This document shows, piece after piece, positions 38,988-47,098 of a stretch of 64,000 bases of DNA. The position numbers were made by a program, and so were the translations under genes. Source of the DNA: Acidimicrobiaceae bacterium (GTDB lineage Bacteria > Actinomycetota > Acidimicrobiia > Acidimicrobiales > Ilumatobacteraceae); NCBI GenBank assembly GCA_947450115.1, contig CANFUE010000005.1, forward strand, positions 29,216 to 93,215, written 5' to 3'. The number at the start of each line of letters is the position of its first letter. Within the stretch, counting starts at the first letter, position 1. The notes under the pieces are model-generated. The model made no database searches. It had not been told where the DNA came from and worked only from the letters and a program-made list of their open reading frames with translations.

Positions 38988-40382
38988 TTAAGCGCCTGCG
39001 GTGAACCGAGCAACGGCATTTTGAACCGCATCTAGGTCATTTTCTACAGCGGTGATGTATTCCTCGTGGTCAAAAAGGTCAGCAAGATGAGCGGGCAACG
39101 ATGGCCGGCTTCCTGTTGCCTGTTCTACCGCATCGGGGAACTTTGCTGCATGAGCAGTTGCCAGGGTAACCATCGGAATGTCTGCTGCTTGATGTTGGCG
39201 TGCTCCGAACACACCCACTGCAGTGTGCGGGTCGATGAGTTGCCCAGTTTTTTCAAACACATCGCGAATGACTTCCAGCGTTGTTGCGTCGTCACATCGT
39301 GCTGCACGAAAGACCGGCGCAAGCCAGGTGTTGTATTGCTCGGGGCTCACTGCAAATGCACCTTCAGAGCGGAAGCGACCCAGTTGATCGGCAGTACGTG
39401 CACCATCGCGATTGTTCATTTCGAAAAGCAACCGTTCGAAGTTTGACGACACTTGAATATCCATGCTGGGGCTCAACGTTGGTTGCACACTTTGCGCACG
39501 CATCTCTTGTGTTGCAAAAAAGCGCGTCAAAATATCGTTTGAGTTTGAGCCCACAATGAGTTGATGAATAGGTGCACCCATTTGTCGTGCGATCCAACCC
39601 GACAAAACGTTGCCGAAGTTGCCGGTGGGAACACTGAAAGAAACGCCGTTGCTAATGGAAACACCACTAGAGGCCAGTTGTTGTGCTGCAGAGAAGTAAT
39701 ACACCACTTGGGCCATAATGCGTGCCCAGTTAATGGAGTTCACAGCCGACAGGCGTTGCTGCTCACGGAACTTCTGGTTGTTGAACATTGCCTTCACGAG
39801 ATCTTGGCAATCGTCAAAAGTTCCATTCACCGCAAGTGTTTTCACATTGGGTGAATTCACTGTGGTCATTTGGCGTCGCTGCACTTCACTCACGCGACCC
39901 TGCGGATACAAAATGACAATTTTTACACGCGAACAATTTTTTACTCCATCAATTGCTGCACTACCCGTGTCGCCACTAGTTGCACCAACAATGGTGATGT
40001 GCTCATCACGTTGCTCGAGAAGTAAATCGAACAACTGCCCCAAAAACTGCAGTGCAACGTCTTTAAACGCCAAGGTTGGGCCATGGAAAAGTTCCAACAT
40101 CCAGTGATTAGTTTCCAAAGGAACAAGTGGCGTTACACGTGGGTCGCGAAATGTTGAATACGCCGTACTGCAGAGTTTTTGCAATGTGCTTGCGTCGATC
40201 TCATCACCAATAAATGGCGCCATGACCGAAGCAGCAAGTGAAGCATAGTCGGTAGTTAATGTTTCCGGCGCAGAAGGCCACGATGCTGGCACATACAAAC
40301 CACCGTCGGTAGCTAACCCGGCAAGTACAGCATCGGCAAAAGAGAGAATGGGCGCAGTGCCACGAGTTGATACATATTGCAT
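38988..40382 (-). CDS. thrC: threonine synthase
   Basis: PLP enzyme converting phosphohomoserine to threonine. PLP Lys107 is in LFHGPTLAFKDVALQFLG, and the phosphate-binding motif is GATSGDTGSAAIDG. 464 residues, the longer class related to the E. coli and fungal enzymes rather than the short actinobacterial one. It follows hom by 3 nt. Homoserine kinase (thrB), needed between these two steps, is not in the window. Confidence 0.95.
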   Translation of the reverse strand: MQYVSTRGTAPILSFADAVLAGLATDGGLYVPASWPSAPETLTTDYASLAASVMAPFIGDEIDASTLQKLCSTAYSTFRDPRVTPLVPLETNHWMLELFHGPTLAFKDVALQFLGQLFDLLLEQRDEHITIVGATSGDTGSAAIDGVKNCSRVKIVILYPQGRVSEVQRRQMTTVNSPNVKTLAVNGTFDDCQDLVKAMFNNQKFREQQRLSAVNSINWARIMAQVVYYFSAAQQLASSGVSISNGVSFSVPTGNFGNVLSGWIARQMGAPIHQLIVGSNSNDILTRFFATQEMRAQSVQPTLSPSMDIQVSSNFERLLFEMNNRDGARTADQLGRFRSEGAFAVSPEQYNTWLAPVFRAARCDDATTLEVIRDVFEKTGQLIDPHTAVGVFGARQHQAADIPMVTLATAHAAKFPDAVEQATGSRPSLPAHLADLFDHEEYITAVENDLDAVQNAVARFTAGA

Positions 40383-40385
40383 GTA

Positions 40386-41672
40386 CTACTGCCCTACAAC
40401 TCGAATGAAGTCACCTGATCGTTTTACCACTGCAAGGCCAGCAAAATCGCGGAGACACTTTTGCACCGATGCTTCTTGCGCAAGGTGCGTAATAAAAACG
40501 AGACGAGCATTTTCGCCAATGCCTTCTTGTTCGGCTGTACGAATGCTCACTCCATTTTGCGCAAACACACCTGTAATGCTGTGCAAAACACCGGGTTGGT
40601 CGAGCACTTCAAGTGCCAACATGTATTCGCTGTGCGTTTTATCGATTGAGGTAAAGCGTGGCTTCGAGAATGACCCCAACATGGCGTGTGTACCTTTTTT
40701 CAGGTTCACTGCCGCGTCAATTGTGTCGCCCAAAACCGCACTTGCCGTTGGGCTTCCACCGGCTCCGCGGCCATAGAACATTAAAGATCCAACAGCATCA
40801 CCTTCAACAAAAACAGCGTTATATGCCTCGCGCACGCTGGCAAGTGGGTGGTTGAGCGGCACCATTGCAGGGTGCACTCGCACTGCAAGCTCTTGCGACT
40901 CGGCGTCTATTTCAGCGATGGCTAACAACTTGACTACATAGCCAAGTCGTTTTGCCACAGCAATGTCGGCCGCCGTGACTGTGGTTATTCCTTCTCGGTG
41001 TACGTCGCTTGAGGTGACATTGGCACCAAATGCAATGCTCGCAATGACTGCACACTTCGCTGCAGCATCGAATGCTTCAACGTCGGCTGTGGGGTCGGCT
41101 TCGGCATAACCCAATGCCTGGGCCTCCGCCAGAACGGCACCGTAGTCGGCGCCTTCTTCTGTCATCTTCGTCAAAATAAAGTTTGTGGTGCCATTCACAA
41201 TGCCCATGACGCGACGAATGGGTTCGCCACGCAAACTCTCACGCAACGGACGAATAAAGGGAATACCACCGGCAACAGCTGCTTCAAAGAGAAGGTCGAC
41301 ACCTGCTGCATCGGCAGCTGCGAAGAGTTCAGCACCGTGCTCGGCGAGAAGTGCTTTGTTAGCAGTAACTACTGGCTTGCCTTGCCCGAGAGCTTGAGTA
41401 ATGAGACTGCGTGCTGGTTCGATTCCGCCCATGAGTTCCACGACAACATCGACATTGGGGTCATTCACTACTTCAAGTGGATCGACAGTGAATACATCTG
41501 CGCTGAGACTGACTCCGCGAGCACGCGAAAGATCGCGCACAGAAGCTCGGGTAACCACCAAAGTGATGCCCGTGCGTTGGGTAATTGTTTCGGCACGCTG
41601 GCTCACGAGATTGATAAATGCCGCACCGACATTTCCTACGCCAATAACGCCTAGCCGCACTTCTTGCTTCAT
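40386..41672 (-). CDS. hom: homoserine dehydrogenase
   Basis: Reduces aspartate semialdehyde to homoserine, the branch to threonine and methionine. Dinucleotide-binding motif GVIGVGNVGAAF at the N-terminus, the family signature NGTTNFILTKM, and a C-terminal ACT domain (ALEVLDQPGVLHSITGVFAQNGVSI) for threonine feedback. 428 residues, monofunctional (no aspartokinase). The ATG lies 6 nt after TAGCCT. Heads the hom-thrC pair. Confidence 0.96.
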   Translation of the reverse strand: MKQEVRLGVIGVGNVGAAFINLVSQRAETITQRTGITLVVTRASVRDLSRARGVSLSADVFTVDPLEVVNDPNVDVVVELMGGIEPARSLITQALGQGKPVVTANKALLAEHGAELFAAADAAGVDLLFEAAVAGGIPFIRPLRESLRGEPIRRVMGIVNGTTNFILTKMTEEGADYGAVLAEAQALGYAEADPTADVEAFDAAAKCAVIASIAFGANVTSSDVHREGITTVTAADIAVAKRLGYVVKLLAIAEIDAESQELAVRVHPAMVPLNHPLASVREAYNAVFVEGDAVGSLMFYGRGAGGSPTASAVLGDTIDAAVNLKKGTHAMLGSFSKPRFTSIDKTHSEYMLALEVLDQPGVLHSITGVFAQNGVSIRTAEQEGIGENARLVFITHLAQEASVQKCLRDFAGLAVVKRSGDFIRVVGQ

Positions 41673-41678
41673 GTATTT

Positions 41679-41684
41679 AGGCTA
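41679..41684 (-). promoter_or_regulatory. -10 hexamer of hom-thrC
   Basis: TAGCCT, 6 nt before the ATG at 41672; leaderless-type spacing. Confidence 0.5.
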
Positions 41685-41768
41685 TAACCCACCTCCACTA
41701 TTCTCAGCGCTATATCTGCCAGTTTCATCAACGATTTGTGCAGAAAACACTCAAGTGGGAGGGGGTGT

Positions 41769-41793
41769 GTGCCGATAATCATCTTGTCGGCAC
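41769..41793 (+). promoter_or_regulatory. inverted repeat upstream of the SpoIID-like gene
   Basis: GTGCCGA (41769-41775) and TCGGCAC (41787-41793) are perfect 7-nt complements with an 11-nt spacer. The repeat ends 10 nt before the GGAGGA ribosome binding site and overlaps a GATAAT hexamer (41774-41779). It could be a repressor operator or an mRNA hairpin. Confidence 0.4.
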
Positions 41794-41812
41794 AACTACC
41801 CTATGGAGGAAC

Positions 41813-44188
41813 ATGTTGCACACTTCCTCAACTCACCTGCGGCGCATCATTTTTACAACAGCCTTGTTGAGCACCGTTCTCTTCGCAACACCCGCTTCGC
41901 CAACTCTTGCCGAAGACGTAACTGGGCAACCCCCTGCATCAATTGTGGTGAACGGCAAAGGAAATGGACACGGACGAGGCATGAGCCAATACGGCGCCTT
42001 GGGTTGGGCCACCACCTATAACAAAACCTGGCAAGAAATTCTCGATTTCTATTACGGCGGAACCACGCTCTCGCCTCTCACCGATGCAGATGCAGCTCTC
42101 ATGCCAAATGGAGTGATGAGCGTACGACTCACCACCCTCGACAACAAACAAACAGCAATGGTGTCAGAAAACGCTTCCCTGCTCCTCGAAAACGACCCCG
42201 TACCAGATCGCAAATGGGCTGCGCTTGTCGTGCGCGAAATTGCCGGCACTGTTGGCACATACCGTATTTGGGGAAGCACTACTCCTATATGTGTTGCCGA
42301 ACAGTCTGACCCCGTTACCAATAAATTCGTACAAGTGGCCGACATCACTGGGGCGGTAAATGTTTCCACGACTCTCAGCAACGATGCATCTGCTGCTGTA
42401 ATGCCAAACGATGCAGTTGGTGTGTGTGAGCCAACAGGTTCCACTCGCTATTACCGCGGAACTATTCGCGCAGTCAATGGAACCGATAAAGAAAATCGCA
42501 CCATCAACCTCGTCAAGCTTGACGACTATTTACGTGGAGTAGTTCCACGCGAATCTCCTGCAGCATGGGGCGACCTTGCAGGTGGGGCAGGCATGAACGC
42601 ACTGCGTGCTCAAGCAGTAGCTGCACGCTCTTATTCACTCGGGCAAAAGCGCTATACCTATGCAAAAACCTGCGACACGCAGTCGTGTCAGGTATACGGC
42701 GGGGCCGCTTTACGCGAGAAAACCGGCAAACCAATAGTGGTTTTAGAAGACATTCGCACCAACACGGCCGTCAGTGACACCACCGGATTTGTTTTGCGCA
42801 CAGCAAAAGGAAGTGTTGTCAGCACCGAATTCACTTCATCTAATGGTGGCCGTACTGCAGGAACCACTTTCCCCGTGCGAGTAGATGATGGCGATGTTGC
42901 AGCCGACTCAACAGATCTCAATTGGAGTGCGGTCATCGATGCGCAAAGTATCCAAAAGAAGTACCCCAGTGTTGGTGTGCTGCTTTCAGTAGTCACTGCA
43001 CACGACGGATTGGGAAGCGACTGGAATGGGTATGCAACTCAGGTCACTATTTCTGGCACGGCTGGTGTAGTGAATGTGTCGGGTTGGGATTTCAAATCGG
43101 CATTTAGCCTGCGTTCACCCTGGTATGAAGCCACACCTATTTACGGCTCAACGCCCACGTCAAGTGTGGTGGGACCCATGTTGTTCATTGGTGACTCCGT
43201 TGGGGAAAGTATTACCAGTGAGTTCAACAGCATTGTTCGACCTGCTTATCCAAACGTCGACTACCAAGCATTAAGTTCTCGTTGCCTGATTGGCGCTGCA
43301 TGTACCGGAACACCCGATGGAATCACCATCATCAACACATTGCCAGCAGAGAAAACGCCAGCAATAGCCGTCATTGAACTGGGTTACAACGATGCACCAA
43401 ATACGTACGGCGCCGAAGCCGACCAAGTGGTTGCTGCGCTCACTGCAAAAGGCGTACAGAGAATAATTTTCATCAACATGTCTACGCGCCGCACTACCGC
43501 AGGTTTTGAAGTTTCAAACACAGCATTAGCCAACATTGCGGCAACACATGCAAATGTGACGGTGCTCGACTGGAATGCCTACACGTCCGAGACTCCCAAA
43601 TGGCGATGGTTTGTGAAAAACGACAATGTGCATCTCACTTCAACTGGGAAAACGGAGTTTGCGTTGTACTTGCGTGCCCAGTTCGATGCATTGCGCACAC
43701 AGGGTCTTCTCCCCCAAACACCCGGTGCGCCCGATGTGACCATCGGTTTACCTTTACACACCAATCAAAAAGGTGAAATGGTGAAATTTGTCCAAAAGTC
43801 ACTCAATGCAGTTTTGAAACTCAAGAAAAAAGCAATTCCCGCCGATGGAGTTTTTGGAAAAAGCACAAAAGCACTCGTCATGAAATACGAAACTGCGATG
43901 GCACTTCCTGTTGACGGAATCGTCGATGTCGCCGTGTGGAACAGCCTTGGACTCGATAAAAAGCCACGTGCCGCAGTGTTGCGACTTGGCACGCTTCACC
44001 CATCGGTGAAAGTTCTGCAAGCAACACTCAACCGTGTATTAAAAATTTCCCTGAAAACTTCGGGTTACTACGACGGCCCTACTGTTTACTACGTGAAACA
44101 ATTCCAACAACGTGCAAAGTTGCCTGTGAATGGAAATGTGAACCGAACTACTTGGCTGGCGTTGATGACGAGCGCAGATCGTCTATAG
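41813..44188 (+). CDS. secreted SpoIID/LytB-type protein fused to an SGNH hydrolase and peptidoglycan-binding repeats
   Basis: A 791-residue exported protein. The signal peptide (RRIIFTTALLSTVLFATPASPTLA) is near residues 10-33. SpoIID domain: GNGHGRGMSQYGALGWA, then LDDYLRGVVPRESPAAW and LRAQAVAARSYSL; this family cuts or trims glycan strands. An SGNH esterase domain follows from about residue 455, with Ser462 (GDSV), Asp604 and His607 (DNVHLTSTG). Two C-terminal units of about 65 residues look like peptidoglycan-binding modules (VFGKSTKALVMKYETAMALPVDGIVD and SVKVLQATLNRVLK...VNGNVNRTTWLALM). The start at 41813 is set by GGAGGA 5 nt upstream. Convergent with the galactofuranosyltransferase gene, 41-nt overlap. 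Confidence 0.88.
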   Translation: MLHTSSTHLRRIIFTTALLSTVLFATPASPTLAEDVTGQPPASIVVNGKGNGHGRGMSQYGALGWATTYNKTWQEILDFYYGGTTLSPLTDADAALMPNGVMSVRLTTLDNKQTAMVSENASLLLENDPVPDRKWAALVVREIAGTVGTYRIWGSTTPICVAEQSDPVTNKFVQVADITGAVNVSTTLSNDASAAVMPNDAVGVCEPTGSTRYYRGTIRAVNGTDKENRTINLVKLDDYLRGVVPRESPAAWGDLAGGAGMNALRAQAVAARSYSLGQKRYTYAKTCDTQSCQVYGGAALREKTGKPIVVLEDIRTNTAVSDTTGFVLRTAKGSVVSTEFTSSNGGRTAGTTFPVRVDDGDVAADSTDLNWSAVIDAQSIQKKYPSVGVLLSVVTAHDGLGSDWNGYATQVTISGTAGVVNVSGWDFKSAFSLRSPWYEATPIYGSTPTSSVVGPMLFIGDSVGESITSEFNSIVRPAYPNVDYQALSSRCLIGAACTGTPDGITIINTLPAEKTPAIAVIELGYNDAPNTYGAEADQVVAALTAKGVQRIIFINMSTRRTTAGFEVSNTALANIAATHANVTVLDWNAYTSETPKWRWFVKNDNVHLTSTGKTEFALYLRAQFDALRTQGLLPQTPGAPDVTIGLPLHTNQKGEMVKFVQKSLNAVLKLKKKAIPADGVFGKSTKALVMKYETAMALPVDGIVDVAVWNSLGLDKKPRAAVLRLGTLHPSVKVLQATLNRVLKISLKTSGYYDGPTVYYVKQFQQRAKLPVNGNVNRTTWLALMTSADRL

Positions 44189-45929
44189 ACACGCCGAAAC
44201 GTTTCGCCCACGCTTCATCGCTTACCATCTCTGGGTAATACGCGCGATACTCACGCTTCAATCGTGGATAGTCGCGACGCAAACGCATGAGCGAAACACG
44301 CAAAGCCTTCATGTCGGCCCAGAAACGGGGCGTATCGCGTTGCAGTACGTAACCCTCGTCGAGTCGTGGATGGCGATGCAAAATGCTATTACGCCGAGTT
44401 GCTAAGCCAACTGCACGCGAATTGATGGGTGCGACACCCATCTTTTTGGAACGCATCCACTGCGGCAATATGTAACCACCCACAAGTGGAACTGCAGCAA
44501 TAAACCCAATGAGGCGAATGGGCTTAGGGATACCCGGAGGAATTTGGATTGCACTGAGTTCAGCGTTTAGCGGCCCAGCTTTTTCCTCGGGGCACACGCG
44601 TACTTCATCGTGCATTACAGCATGGTCGACATTGCGCCAGAAGTCGGGCCCTTCCAAATAATGGTCGAGACCTTTCAGCATGTATTCCAGACTGGCGTAG
44701 CGCAGTGAGAAAATATTGCGGAAACCAAACGACAACGTGCGATATGCCGTGTGATACCACTTGTGTTGGTCGTAAACCAACGTTTCCACCAGCAGCATGT
44801 TGCGTGTTTCGTAATACAAGGTCATTGGCCCATTTTTCAAGGCGAAGTCGGCATGCCAAACAGCAACACCTTTCATGGTGATGCTGTGTTCGCCCGTGTG
44901 CATGAGACCAAAAGCAACGTCGTCGCCACGAACGAATACTGGCACTGGGTTTTCTTTGCCCACTGCAATAGGGAACGCCGTGTACCACCACGCGGTGTAT
45001 TCAAACTTTGGCTCAAGTTCATCGGCCAACACCGTGATGCGGTCGCGCAGGTCGTCTTCACGGCCAACTGCACGCAATGGATATGTGTAGCGCCATGCGT
45101 AGTGTGCACCTGCTTCAAACTGCATCCAAGGAATCTCTTCTGAGATCATGGCACCGTGAATACACAACTTGTCGTCGGTGGCGTAGCGGAACATCGCGAT
45201 GGTGCGTACTAACGATTCCACTTCAAGTGAAATATCGTCGTCCATGAACAACACGTGGGTGGTCCACCCATCGTTGCGGGCATGAATAAGACCACGTGCA
45301 AAACCACCTGCACCACCCAAGTTGGGGTTGGGAATGAGCGTTGGGCTCATGCCTGTGCTTGCTGGAACTTCTAAGTTGCGACCGTTGTCGACAATAGTGG
45401 CGCGGAAAGATTGCTCAATGCTGGGCACTTCAGTAATGAGTTGACGCATCCGCTCGACGTTGGCCAGTACATAAGGCTGGCGATTGAACGTGGTGATGAC
45501 CGCATTCATGCGTACTTCACGCAAAGGTGCAGCGCCCGCATACCATCCACCCGTAACAAGACGGCCGCCGCTGTCGTTACTGCGACGCACGCTGATGTAA
45601 TAGGAATCGACTGTGGTGTCTTGTAGATCACACACACGCATGTTGACGACACCAGCACTTTGAGCCACATGTGTGGCCACAATGCTTTCTTTTAATCGCT
45701 TCACAGCAACTACTTCAATTTCACATGGCCCAGACACTTCAAGCACTGCATGCAGAGTATTAACCGCCGATTTGCGCCGCCAACGTGCTGCGGGAAACAC
45801 ACCAAAGTACGTATCGAAACTCTGCACATCGCCCTGTATGCGCTCGTACAGCGGTGGCTCGAGCGTGTCGGCGCGCGCCGGCAAAATGCGCTGCAACAAA
45901 TTGACGTCGGGAAATGCGGCACTAGACAT
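44148..45929 (-). CDS. glfT2: GlfT2-like galactofuranosyltransferase
   Basis: Polymerises galactofuranose onto a lipid-linked acceptor. Length 593 against 637 for the mycobacterial enzyme. The N-terminal beta-rich domain is followed by a GT-A fold with VITTFNRQPYVL and NPNLGGAGGFARGL. The metal-binding acidic motif is DDD at 230-232, then WHADF and YYETRNMLL, as in GlfT2. The C-terminal helical region contains a few hydrophobic stretches. Its ATG shares one base with the glf stop codon; the substrate UDP-Galf is made by glf next door. The gene symbol is by family resemblance. Confidence 0.85.
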   Translation of the reverse strand: MSSAAFPDVNLLQRILPARADTLEPPLYERIQGDVQSFDTYFGVFPAARWRRKSAVNTLHAVLEVSGPCEIEVVAVKRLKESIVATHVAQSAGVVNMRVCDLQDTTVDSYYISVRRSNDSGGRLVTGGWYAGAAPLREVRMNAVITTFNRQPYVLANVERMRQLITEVPSIEQSFRATIVDNGRNLEVPASTGMSPTLIPNPNLGGAGGFARGLIHARNDGWTTHVLFMDDDISLEVESLVRTIAMFRYATDDKLCIHGAMISEEIPWMQFEAGAHYAWRYTYPLRAVGREDDLRDRITVLADELEPKFEYTAWWYTAFPIAVGKENPVPVFVRGDDVAFGLMHTGEHSITMKGVAVWHADFALKNGPMTLYYETRNMLLVETLVYDQHKWYHTAYRTLSFGFRNIFSLRYASLEYMLKGLDHYLEGPDFWRNVDHAVMHDEVRVCPEEKAGPLNAELSAIQIPPGIPKPIRLIGFIAAVPLVGGYILPQWMRSKKMGVAPINSRAVGLATRRNSILHRHPRLDEGYVLQRDTPRFWADMKALRVSLMRLRRDYPRLKREYRAYYPEMVSDEAWAKRFGVSIDDLRSSSTPAK

Positions 45930-47086
45930 CAGAGTGGGTCCACCGAGAAGGGCGACGCTGCAGAGTCATTTTCCCAAGCAGTGAGCAATGCTCGCACTGC
46001 GCCAAGTGCTTCATGAATAGTGACGTCCATATCGAGATAACGATATGTTCCCAAGCGACCCGCAAAGGTGATGTTGCTCAACTTCCCTACTTCATCTACA
46101 TATTGCTGTAACTGGCCTTTTTCTTTCACCAATCGAATGGGGTAATACGGCACATCGTTGGGGTCGGCGAGTCGACTGTATTCGTGATACGTCACCGACT
46201 TTTGATGCGTTTCCCAAGGTGCAAAATGCTTGTGCTCGGTAATGCGTGTATACGGCACGTTTGGGTCGCCGTAGTTCATCACCGCACAGCCCTGGAAGTC
46301 TCCCTCGTGAACTTGACGTTCGAAGTCGAGTGTGCGATACCCCAACCGACCATGCTCGAAACCGAAATATGCATCGATGGGGCCACTCCACACCACGTGG
46401 TCGGCTGCTTCAAGATCGACACGTGACTTCACCACACCCAAGGTGACCGTGATACCAGGGTGATCAAGAATATTGGCCACAATGGGCGTGTAGCCATCGC
46501 GCGGAATGGCTTGATACGGATGGTTGAAATAGGAATCGTCGTAGTTAAACCGCACTGGCAATCGCGCCAAAATACTCGCTGGCAATTCCACAGGGTCAAC
46601 GCCCCACTGCTTGCGGGTGTAACCGTCGAAAAATGCTGCGTATAACTCTGGCCCTACAAACCGCAGGCCCTGATCGCGAAAAGACTGCGGGTCGGTAATG
46701 CTTTGGTCGCCAATTGAAGTAATAAAAGCTTCCGCCTCTGCTGGCGTAAATGTTTTACCAAAAAATTGATTGATGGTGAGCAAGTTGACCGGCAAGGAAA
46801 ATACTTTGCCTTGCGTGGTTGCTTTCACCTTGTGGTTGTACGGCATCATGGTGCCGAAACGATTCATGTACTGCCACACGTGTTCATGAGCAGTGTGAAA
46901 AATATGTGGCCCATAAACATGCACCATCACGTCACCGTCTTGACGTTCCGTATGACAATTACCTGCTACATGGGGGCGCGAGTCGAATACGTCGACACGG
47001 TGACCTGCCTCGGCGAGTTCACGGGCGATGACCGCACCCGAGAATCCGGCACCAACGATGGCTATATGACGAGGGCGTACAGGCAC
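45929..47086 (-). CDS. glf: UDP-galactopyranose mutase
   Basis: Flavoenzyme converting UDP-galactopyranose to UDP-galactofuranose. The FAD motif is HIAIVGAGFSGAVIARELAEAG, followed by FDSRPHVAGNCHTE. Other landmarks are YGPHIFHT, YTRKQWGVDP and the terminal NITFAGRLGTYRYLDMD. 385 residues. GTG start at 47086; a TAGGCT hexamer whose first three bases are the moeB stop codon lies 6 nt before it. Operon with glfT2. Confidence 0.96.
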   Translation of the reverse strand: MPVRPRHIAIVGAGFSGAVIARELAEAGHRVDVFDSRPHVAGNCHTERQDGDVMVHVYGPHIFHTAHEHVWQYMNRFGTMMPYNHKVKATTQGKVFSLPVNLLTINQFFGKTFTPAEAEAFITSIGDQSITDPQSFRDQGLRFVGPELYAAFFDGYTRKQWGVDPVELPASILARLPVRFNYDDSYFNHPYQAIPRDGYTPIVANILDHPGITVTLGVVKSRVDLEAADHVVWSGPIDAYFGFEHGRLGYRTLDFERQVHEGDFQGCAVMNYGDPNVPYTRITEHKHFAPWETHQKSVTYHEYSRLADPNDVPYYPIRLVKEKGQLQQYVDEVGKLSNITFAGRLGTYRYLDMDVTIHEALGAVRALLTAWENDSAASPFSVDPL

Positions 47087-47092
47087 CCTGCC

Positions 47093-47098
47093 AGCCTA
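47093..47098 (-). promoter_or_regulatory. -10 hexamer of glf-glfT2, built on a stop codon
   Basis: TAGGCT 6 nt before the GTG at 47086; its TAG is the stop codon of the upstream moeB-like gene. Confidence 0.45.
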
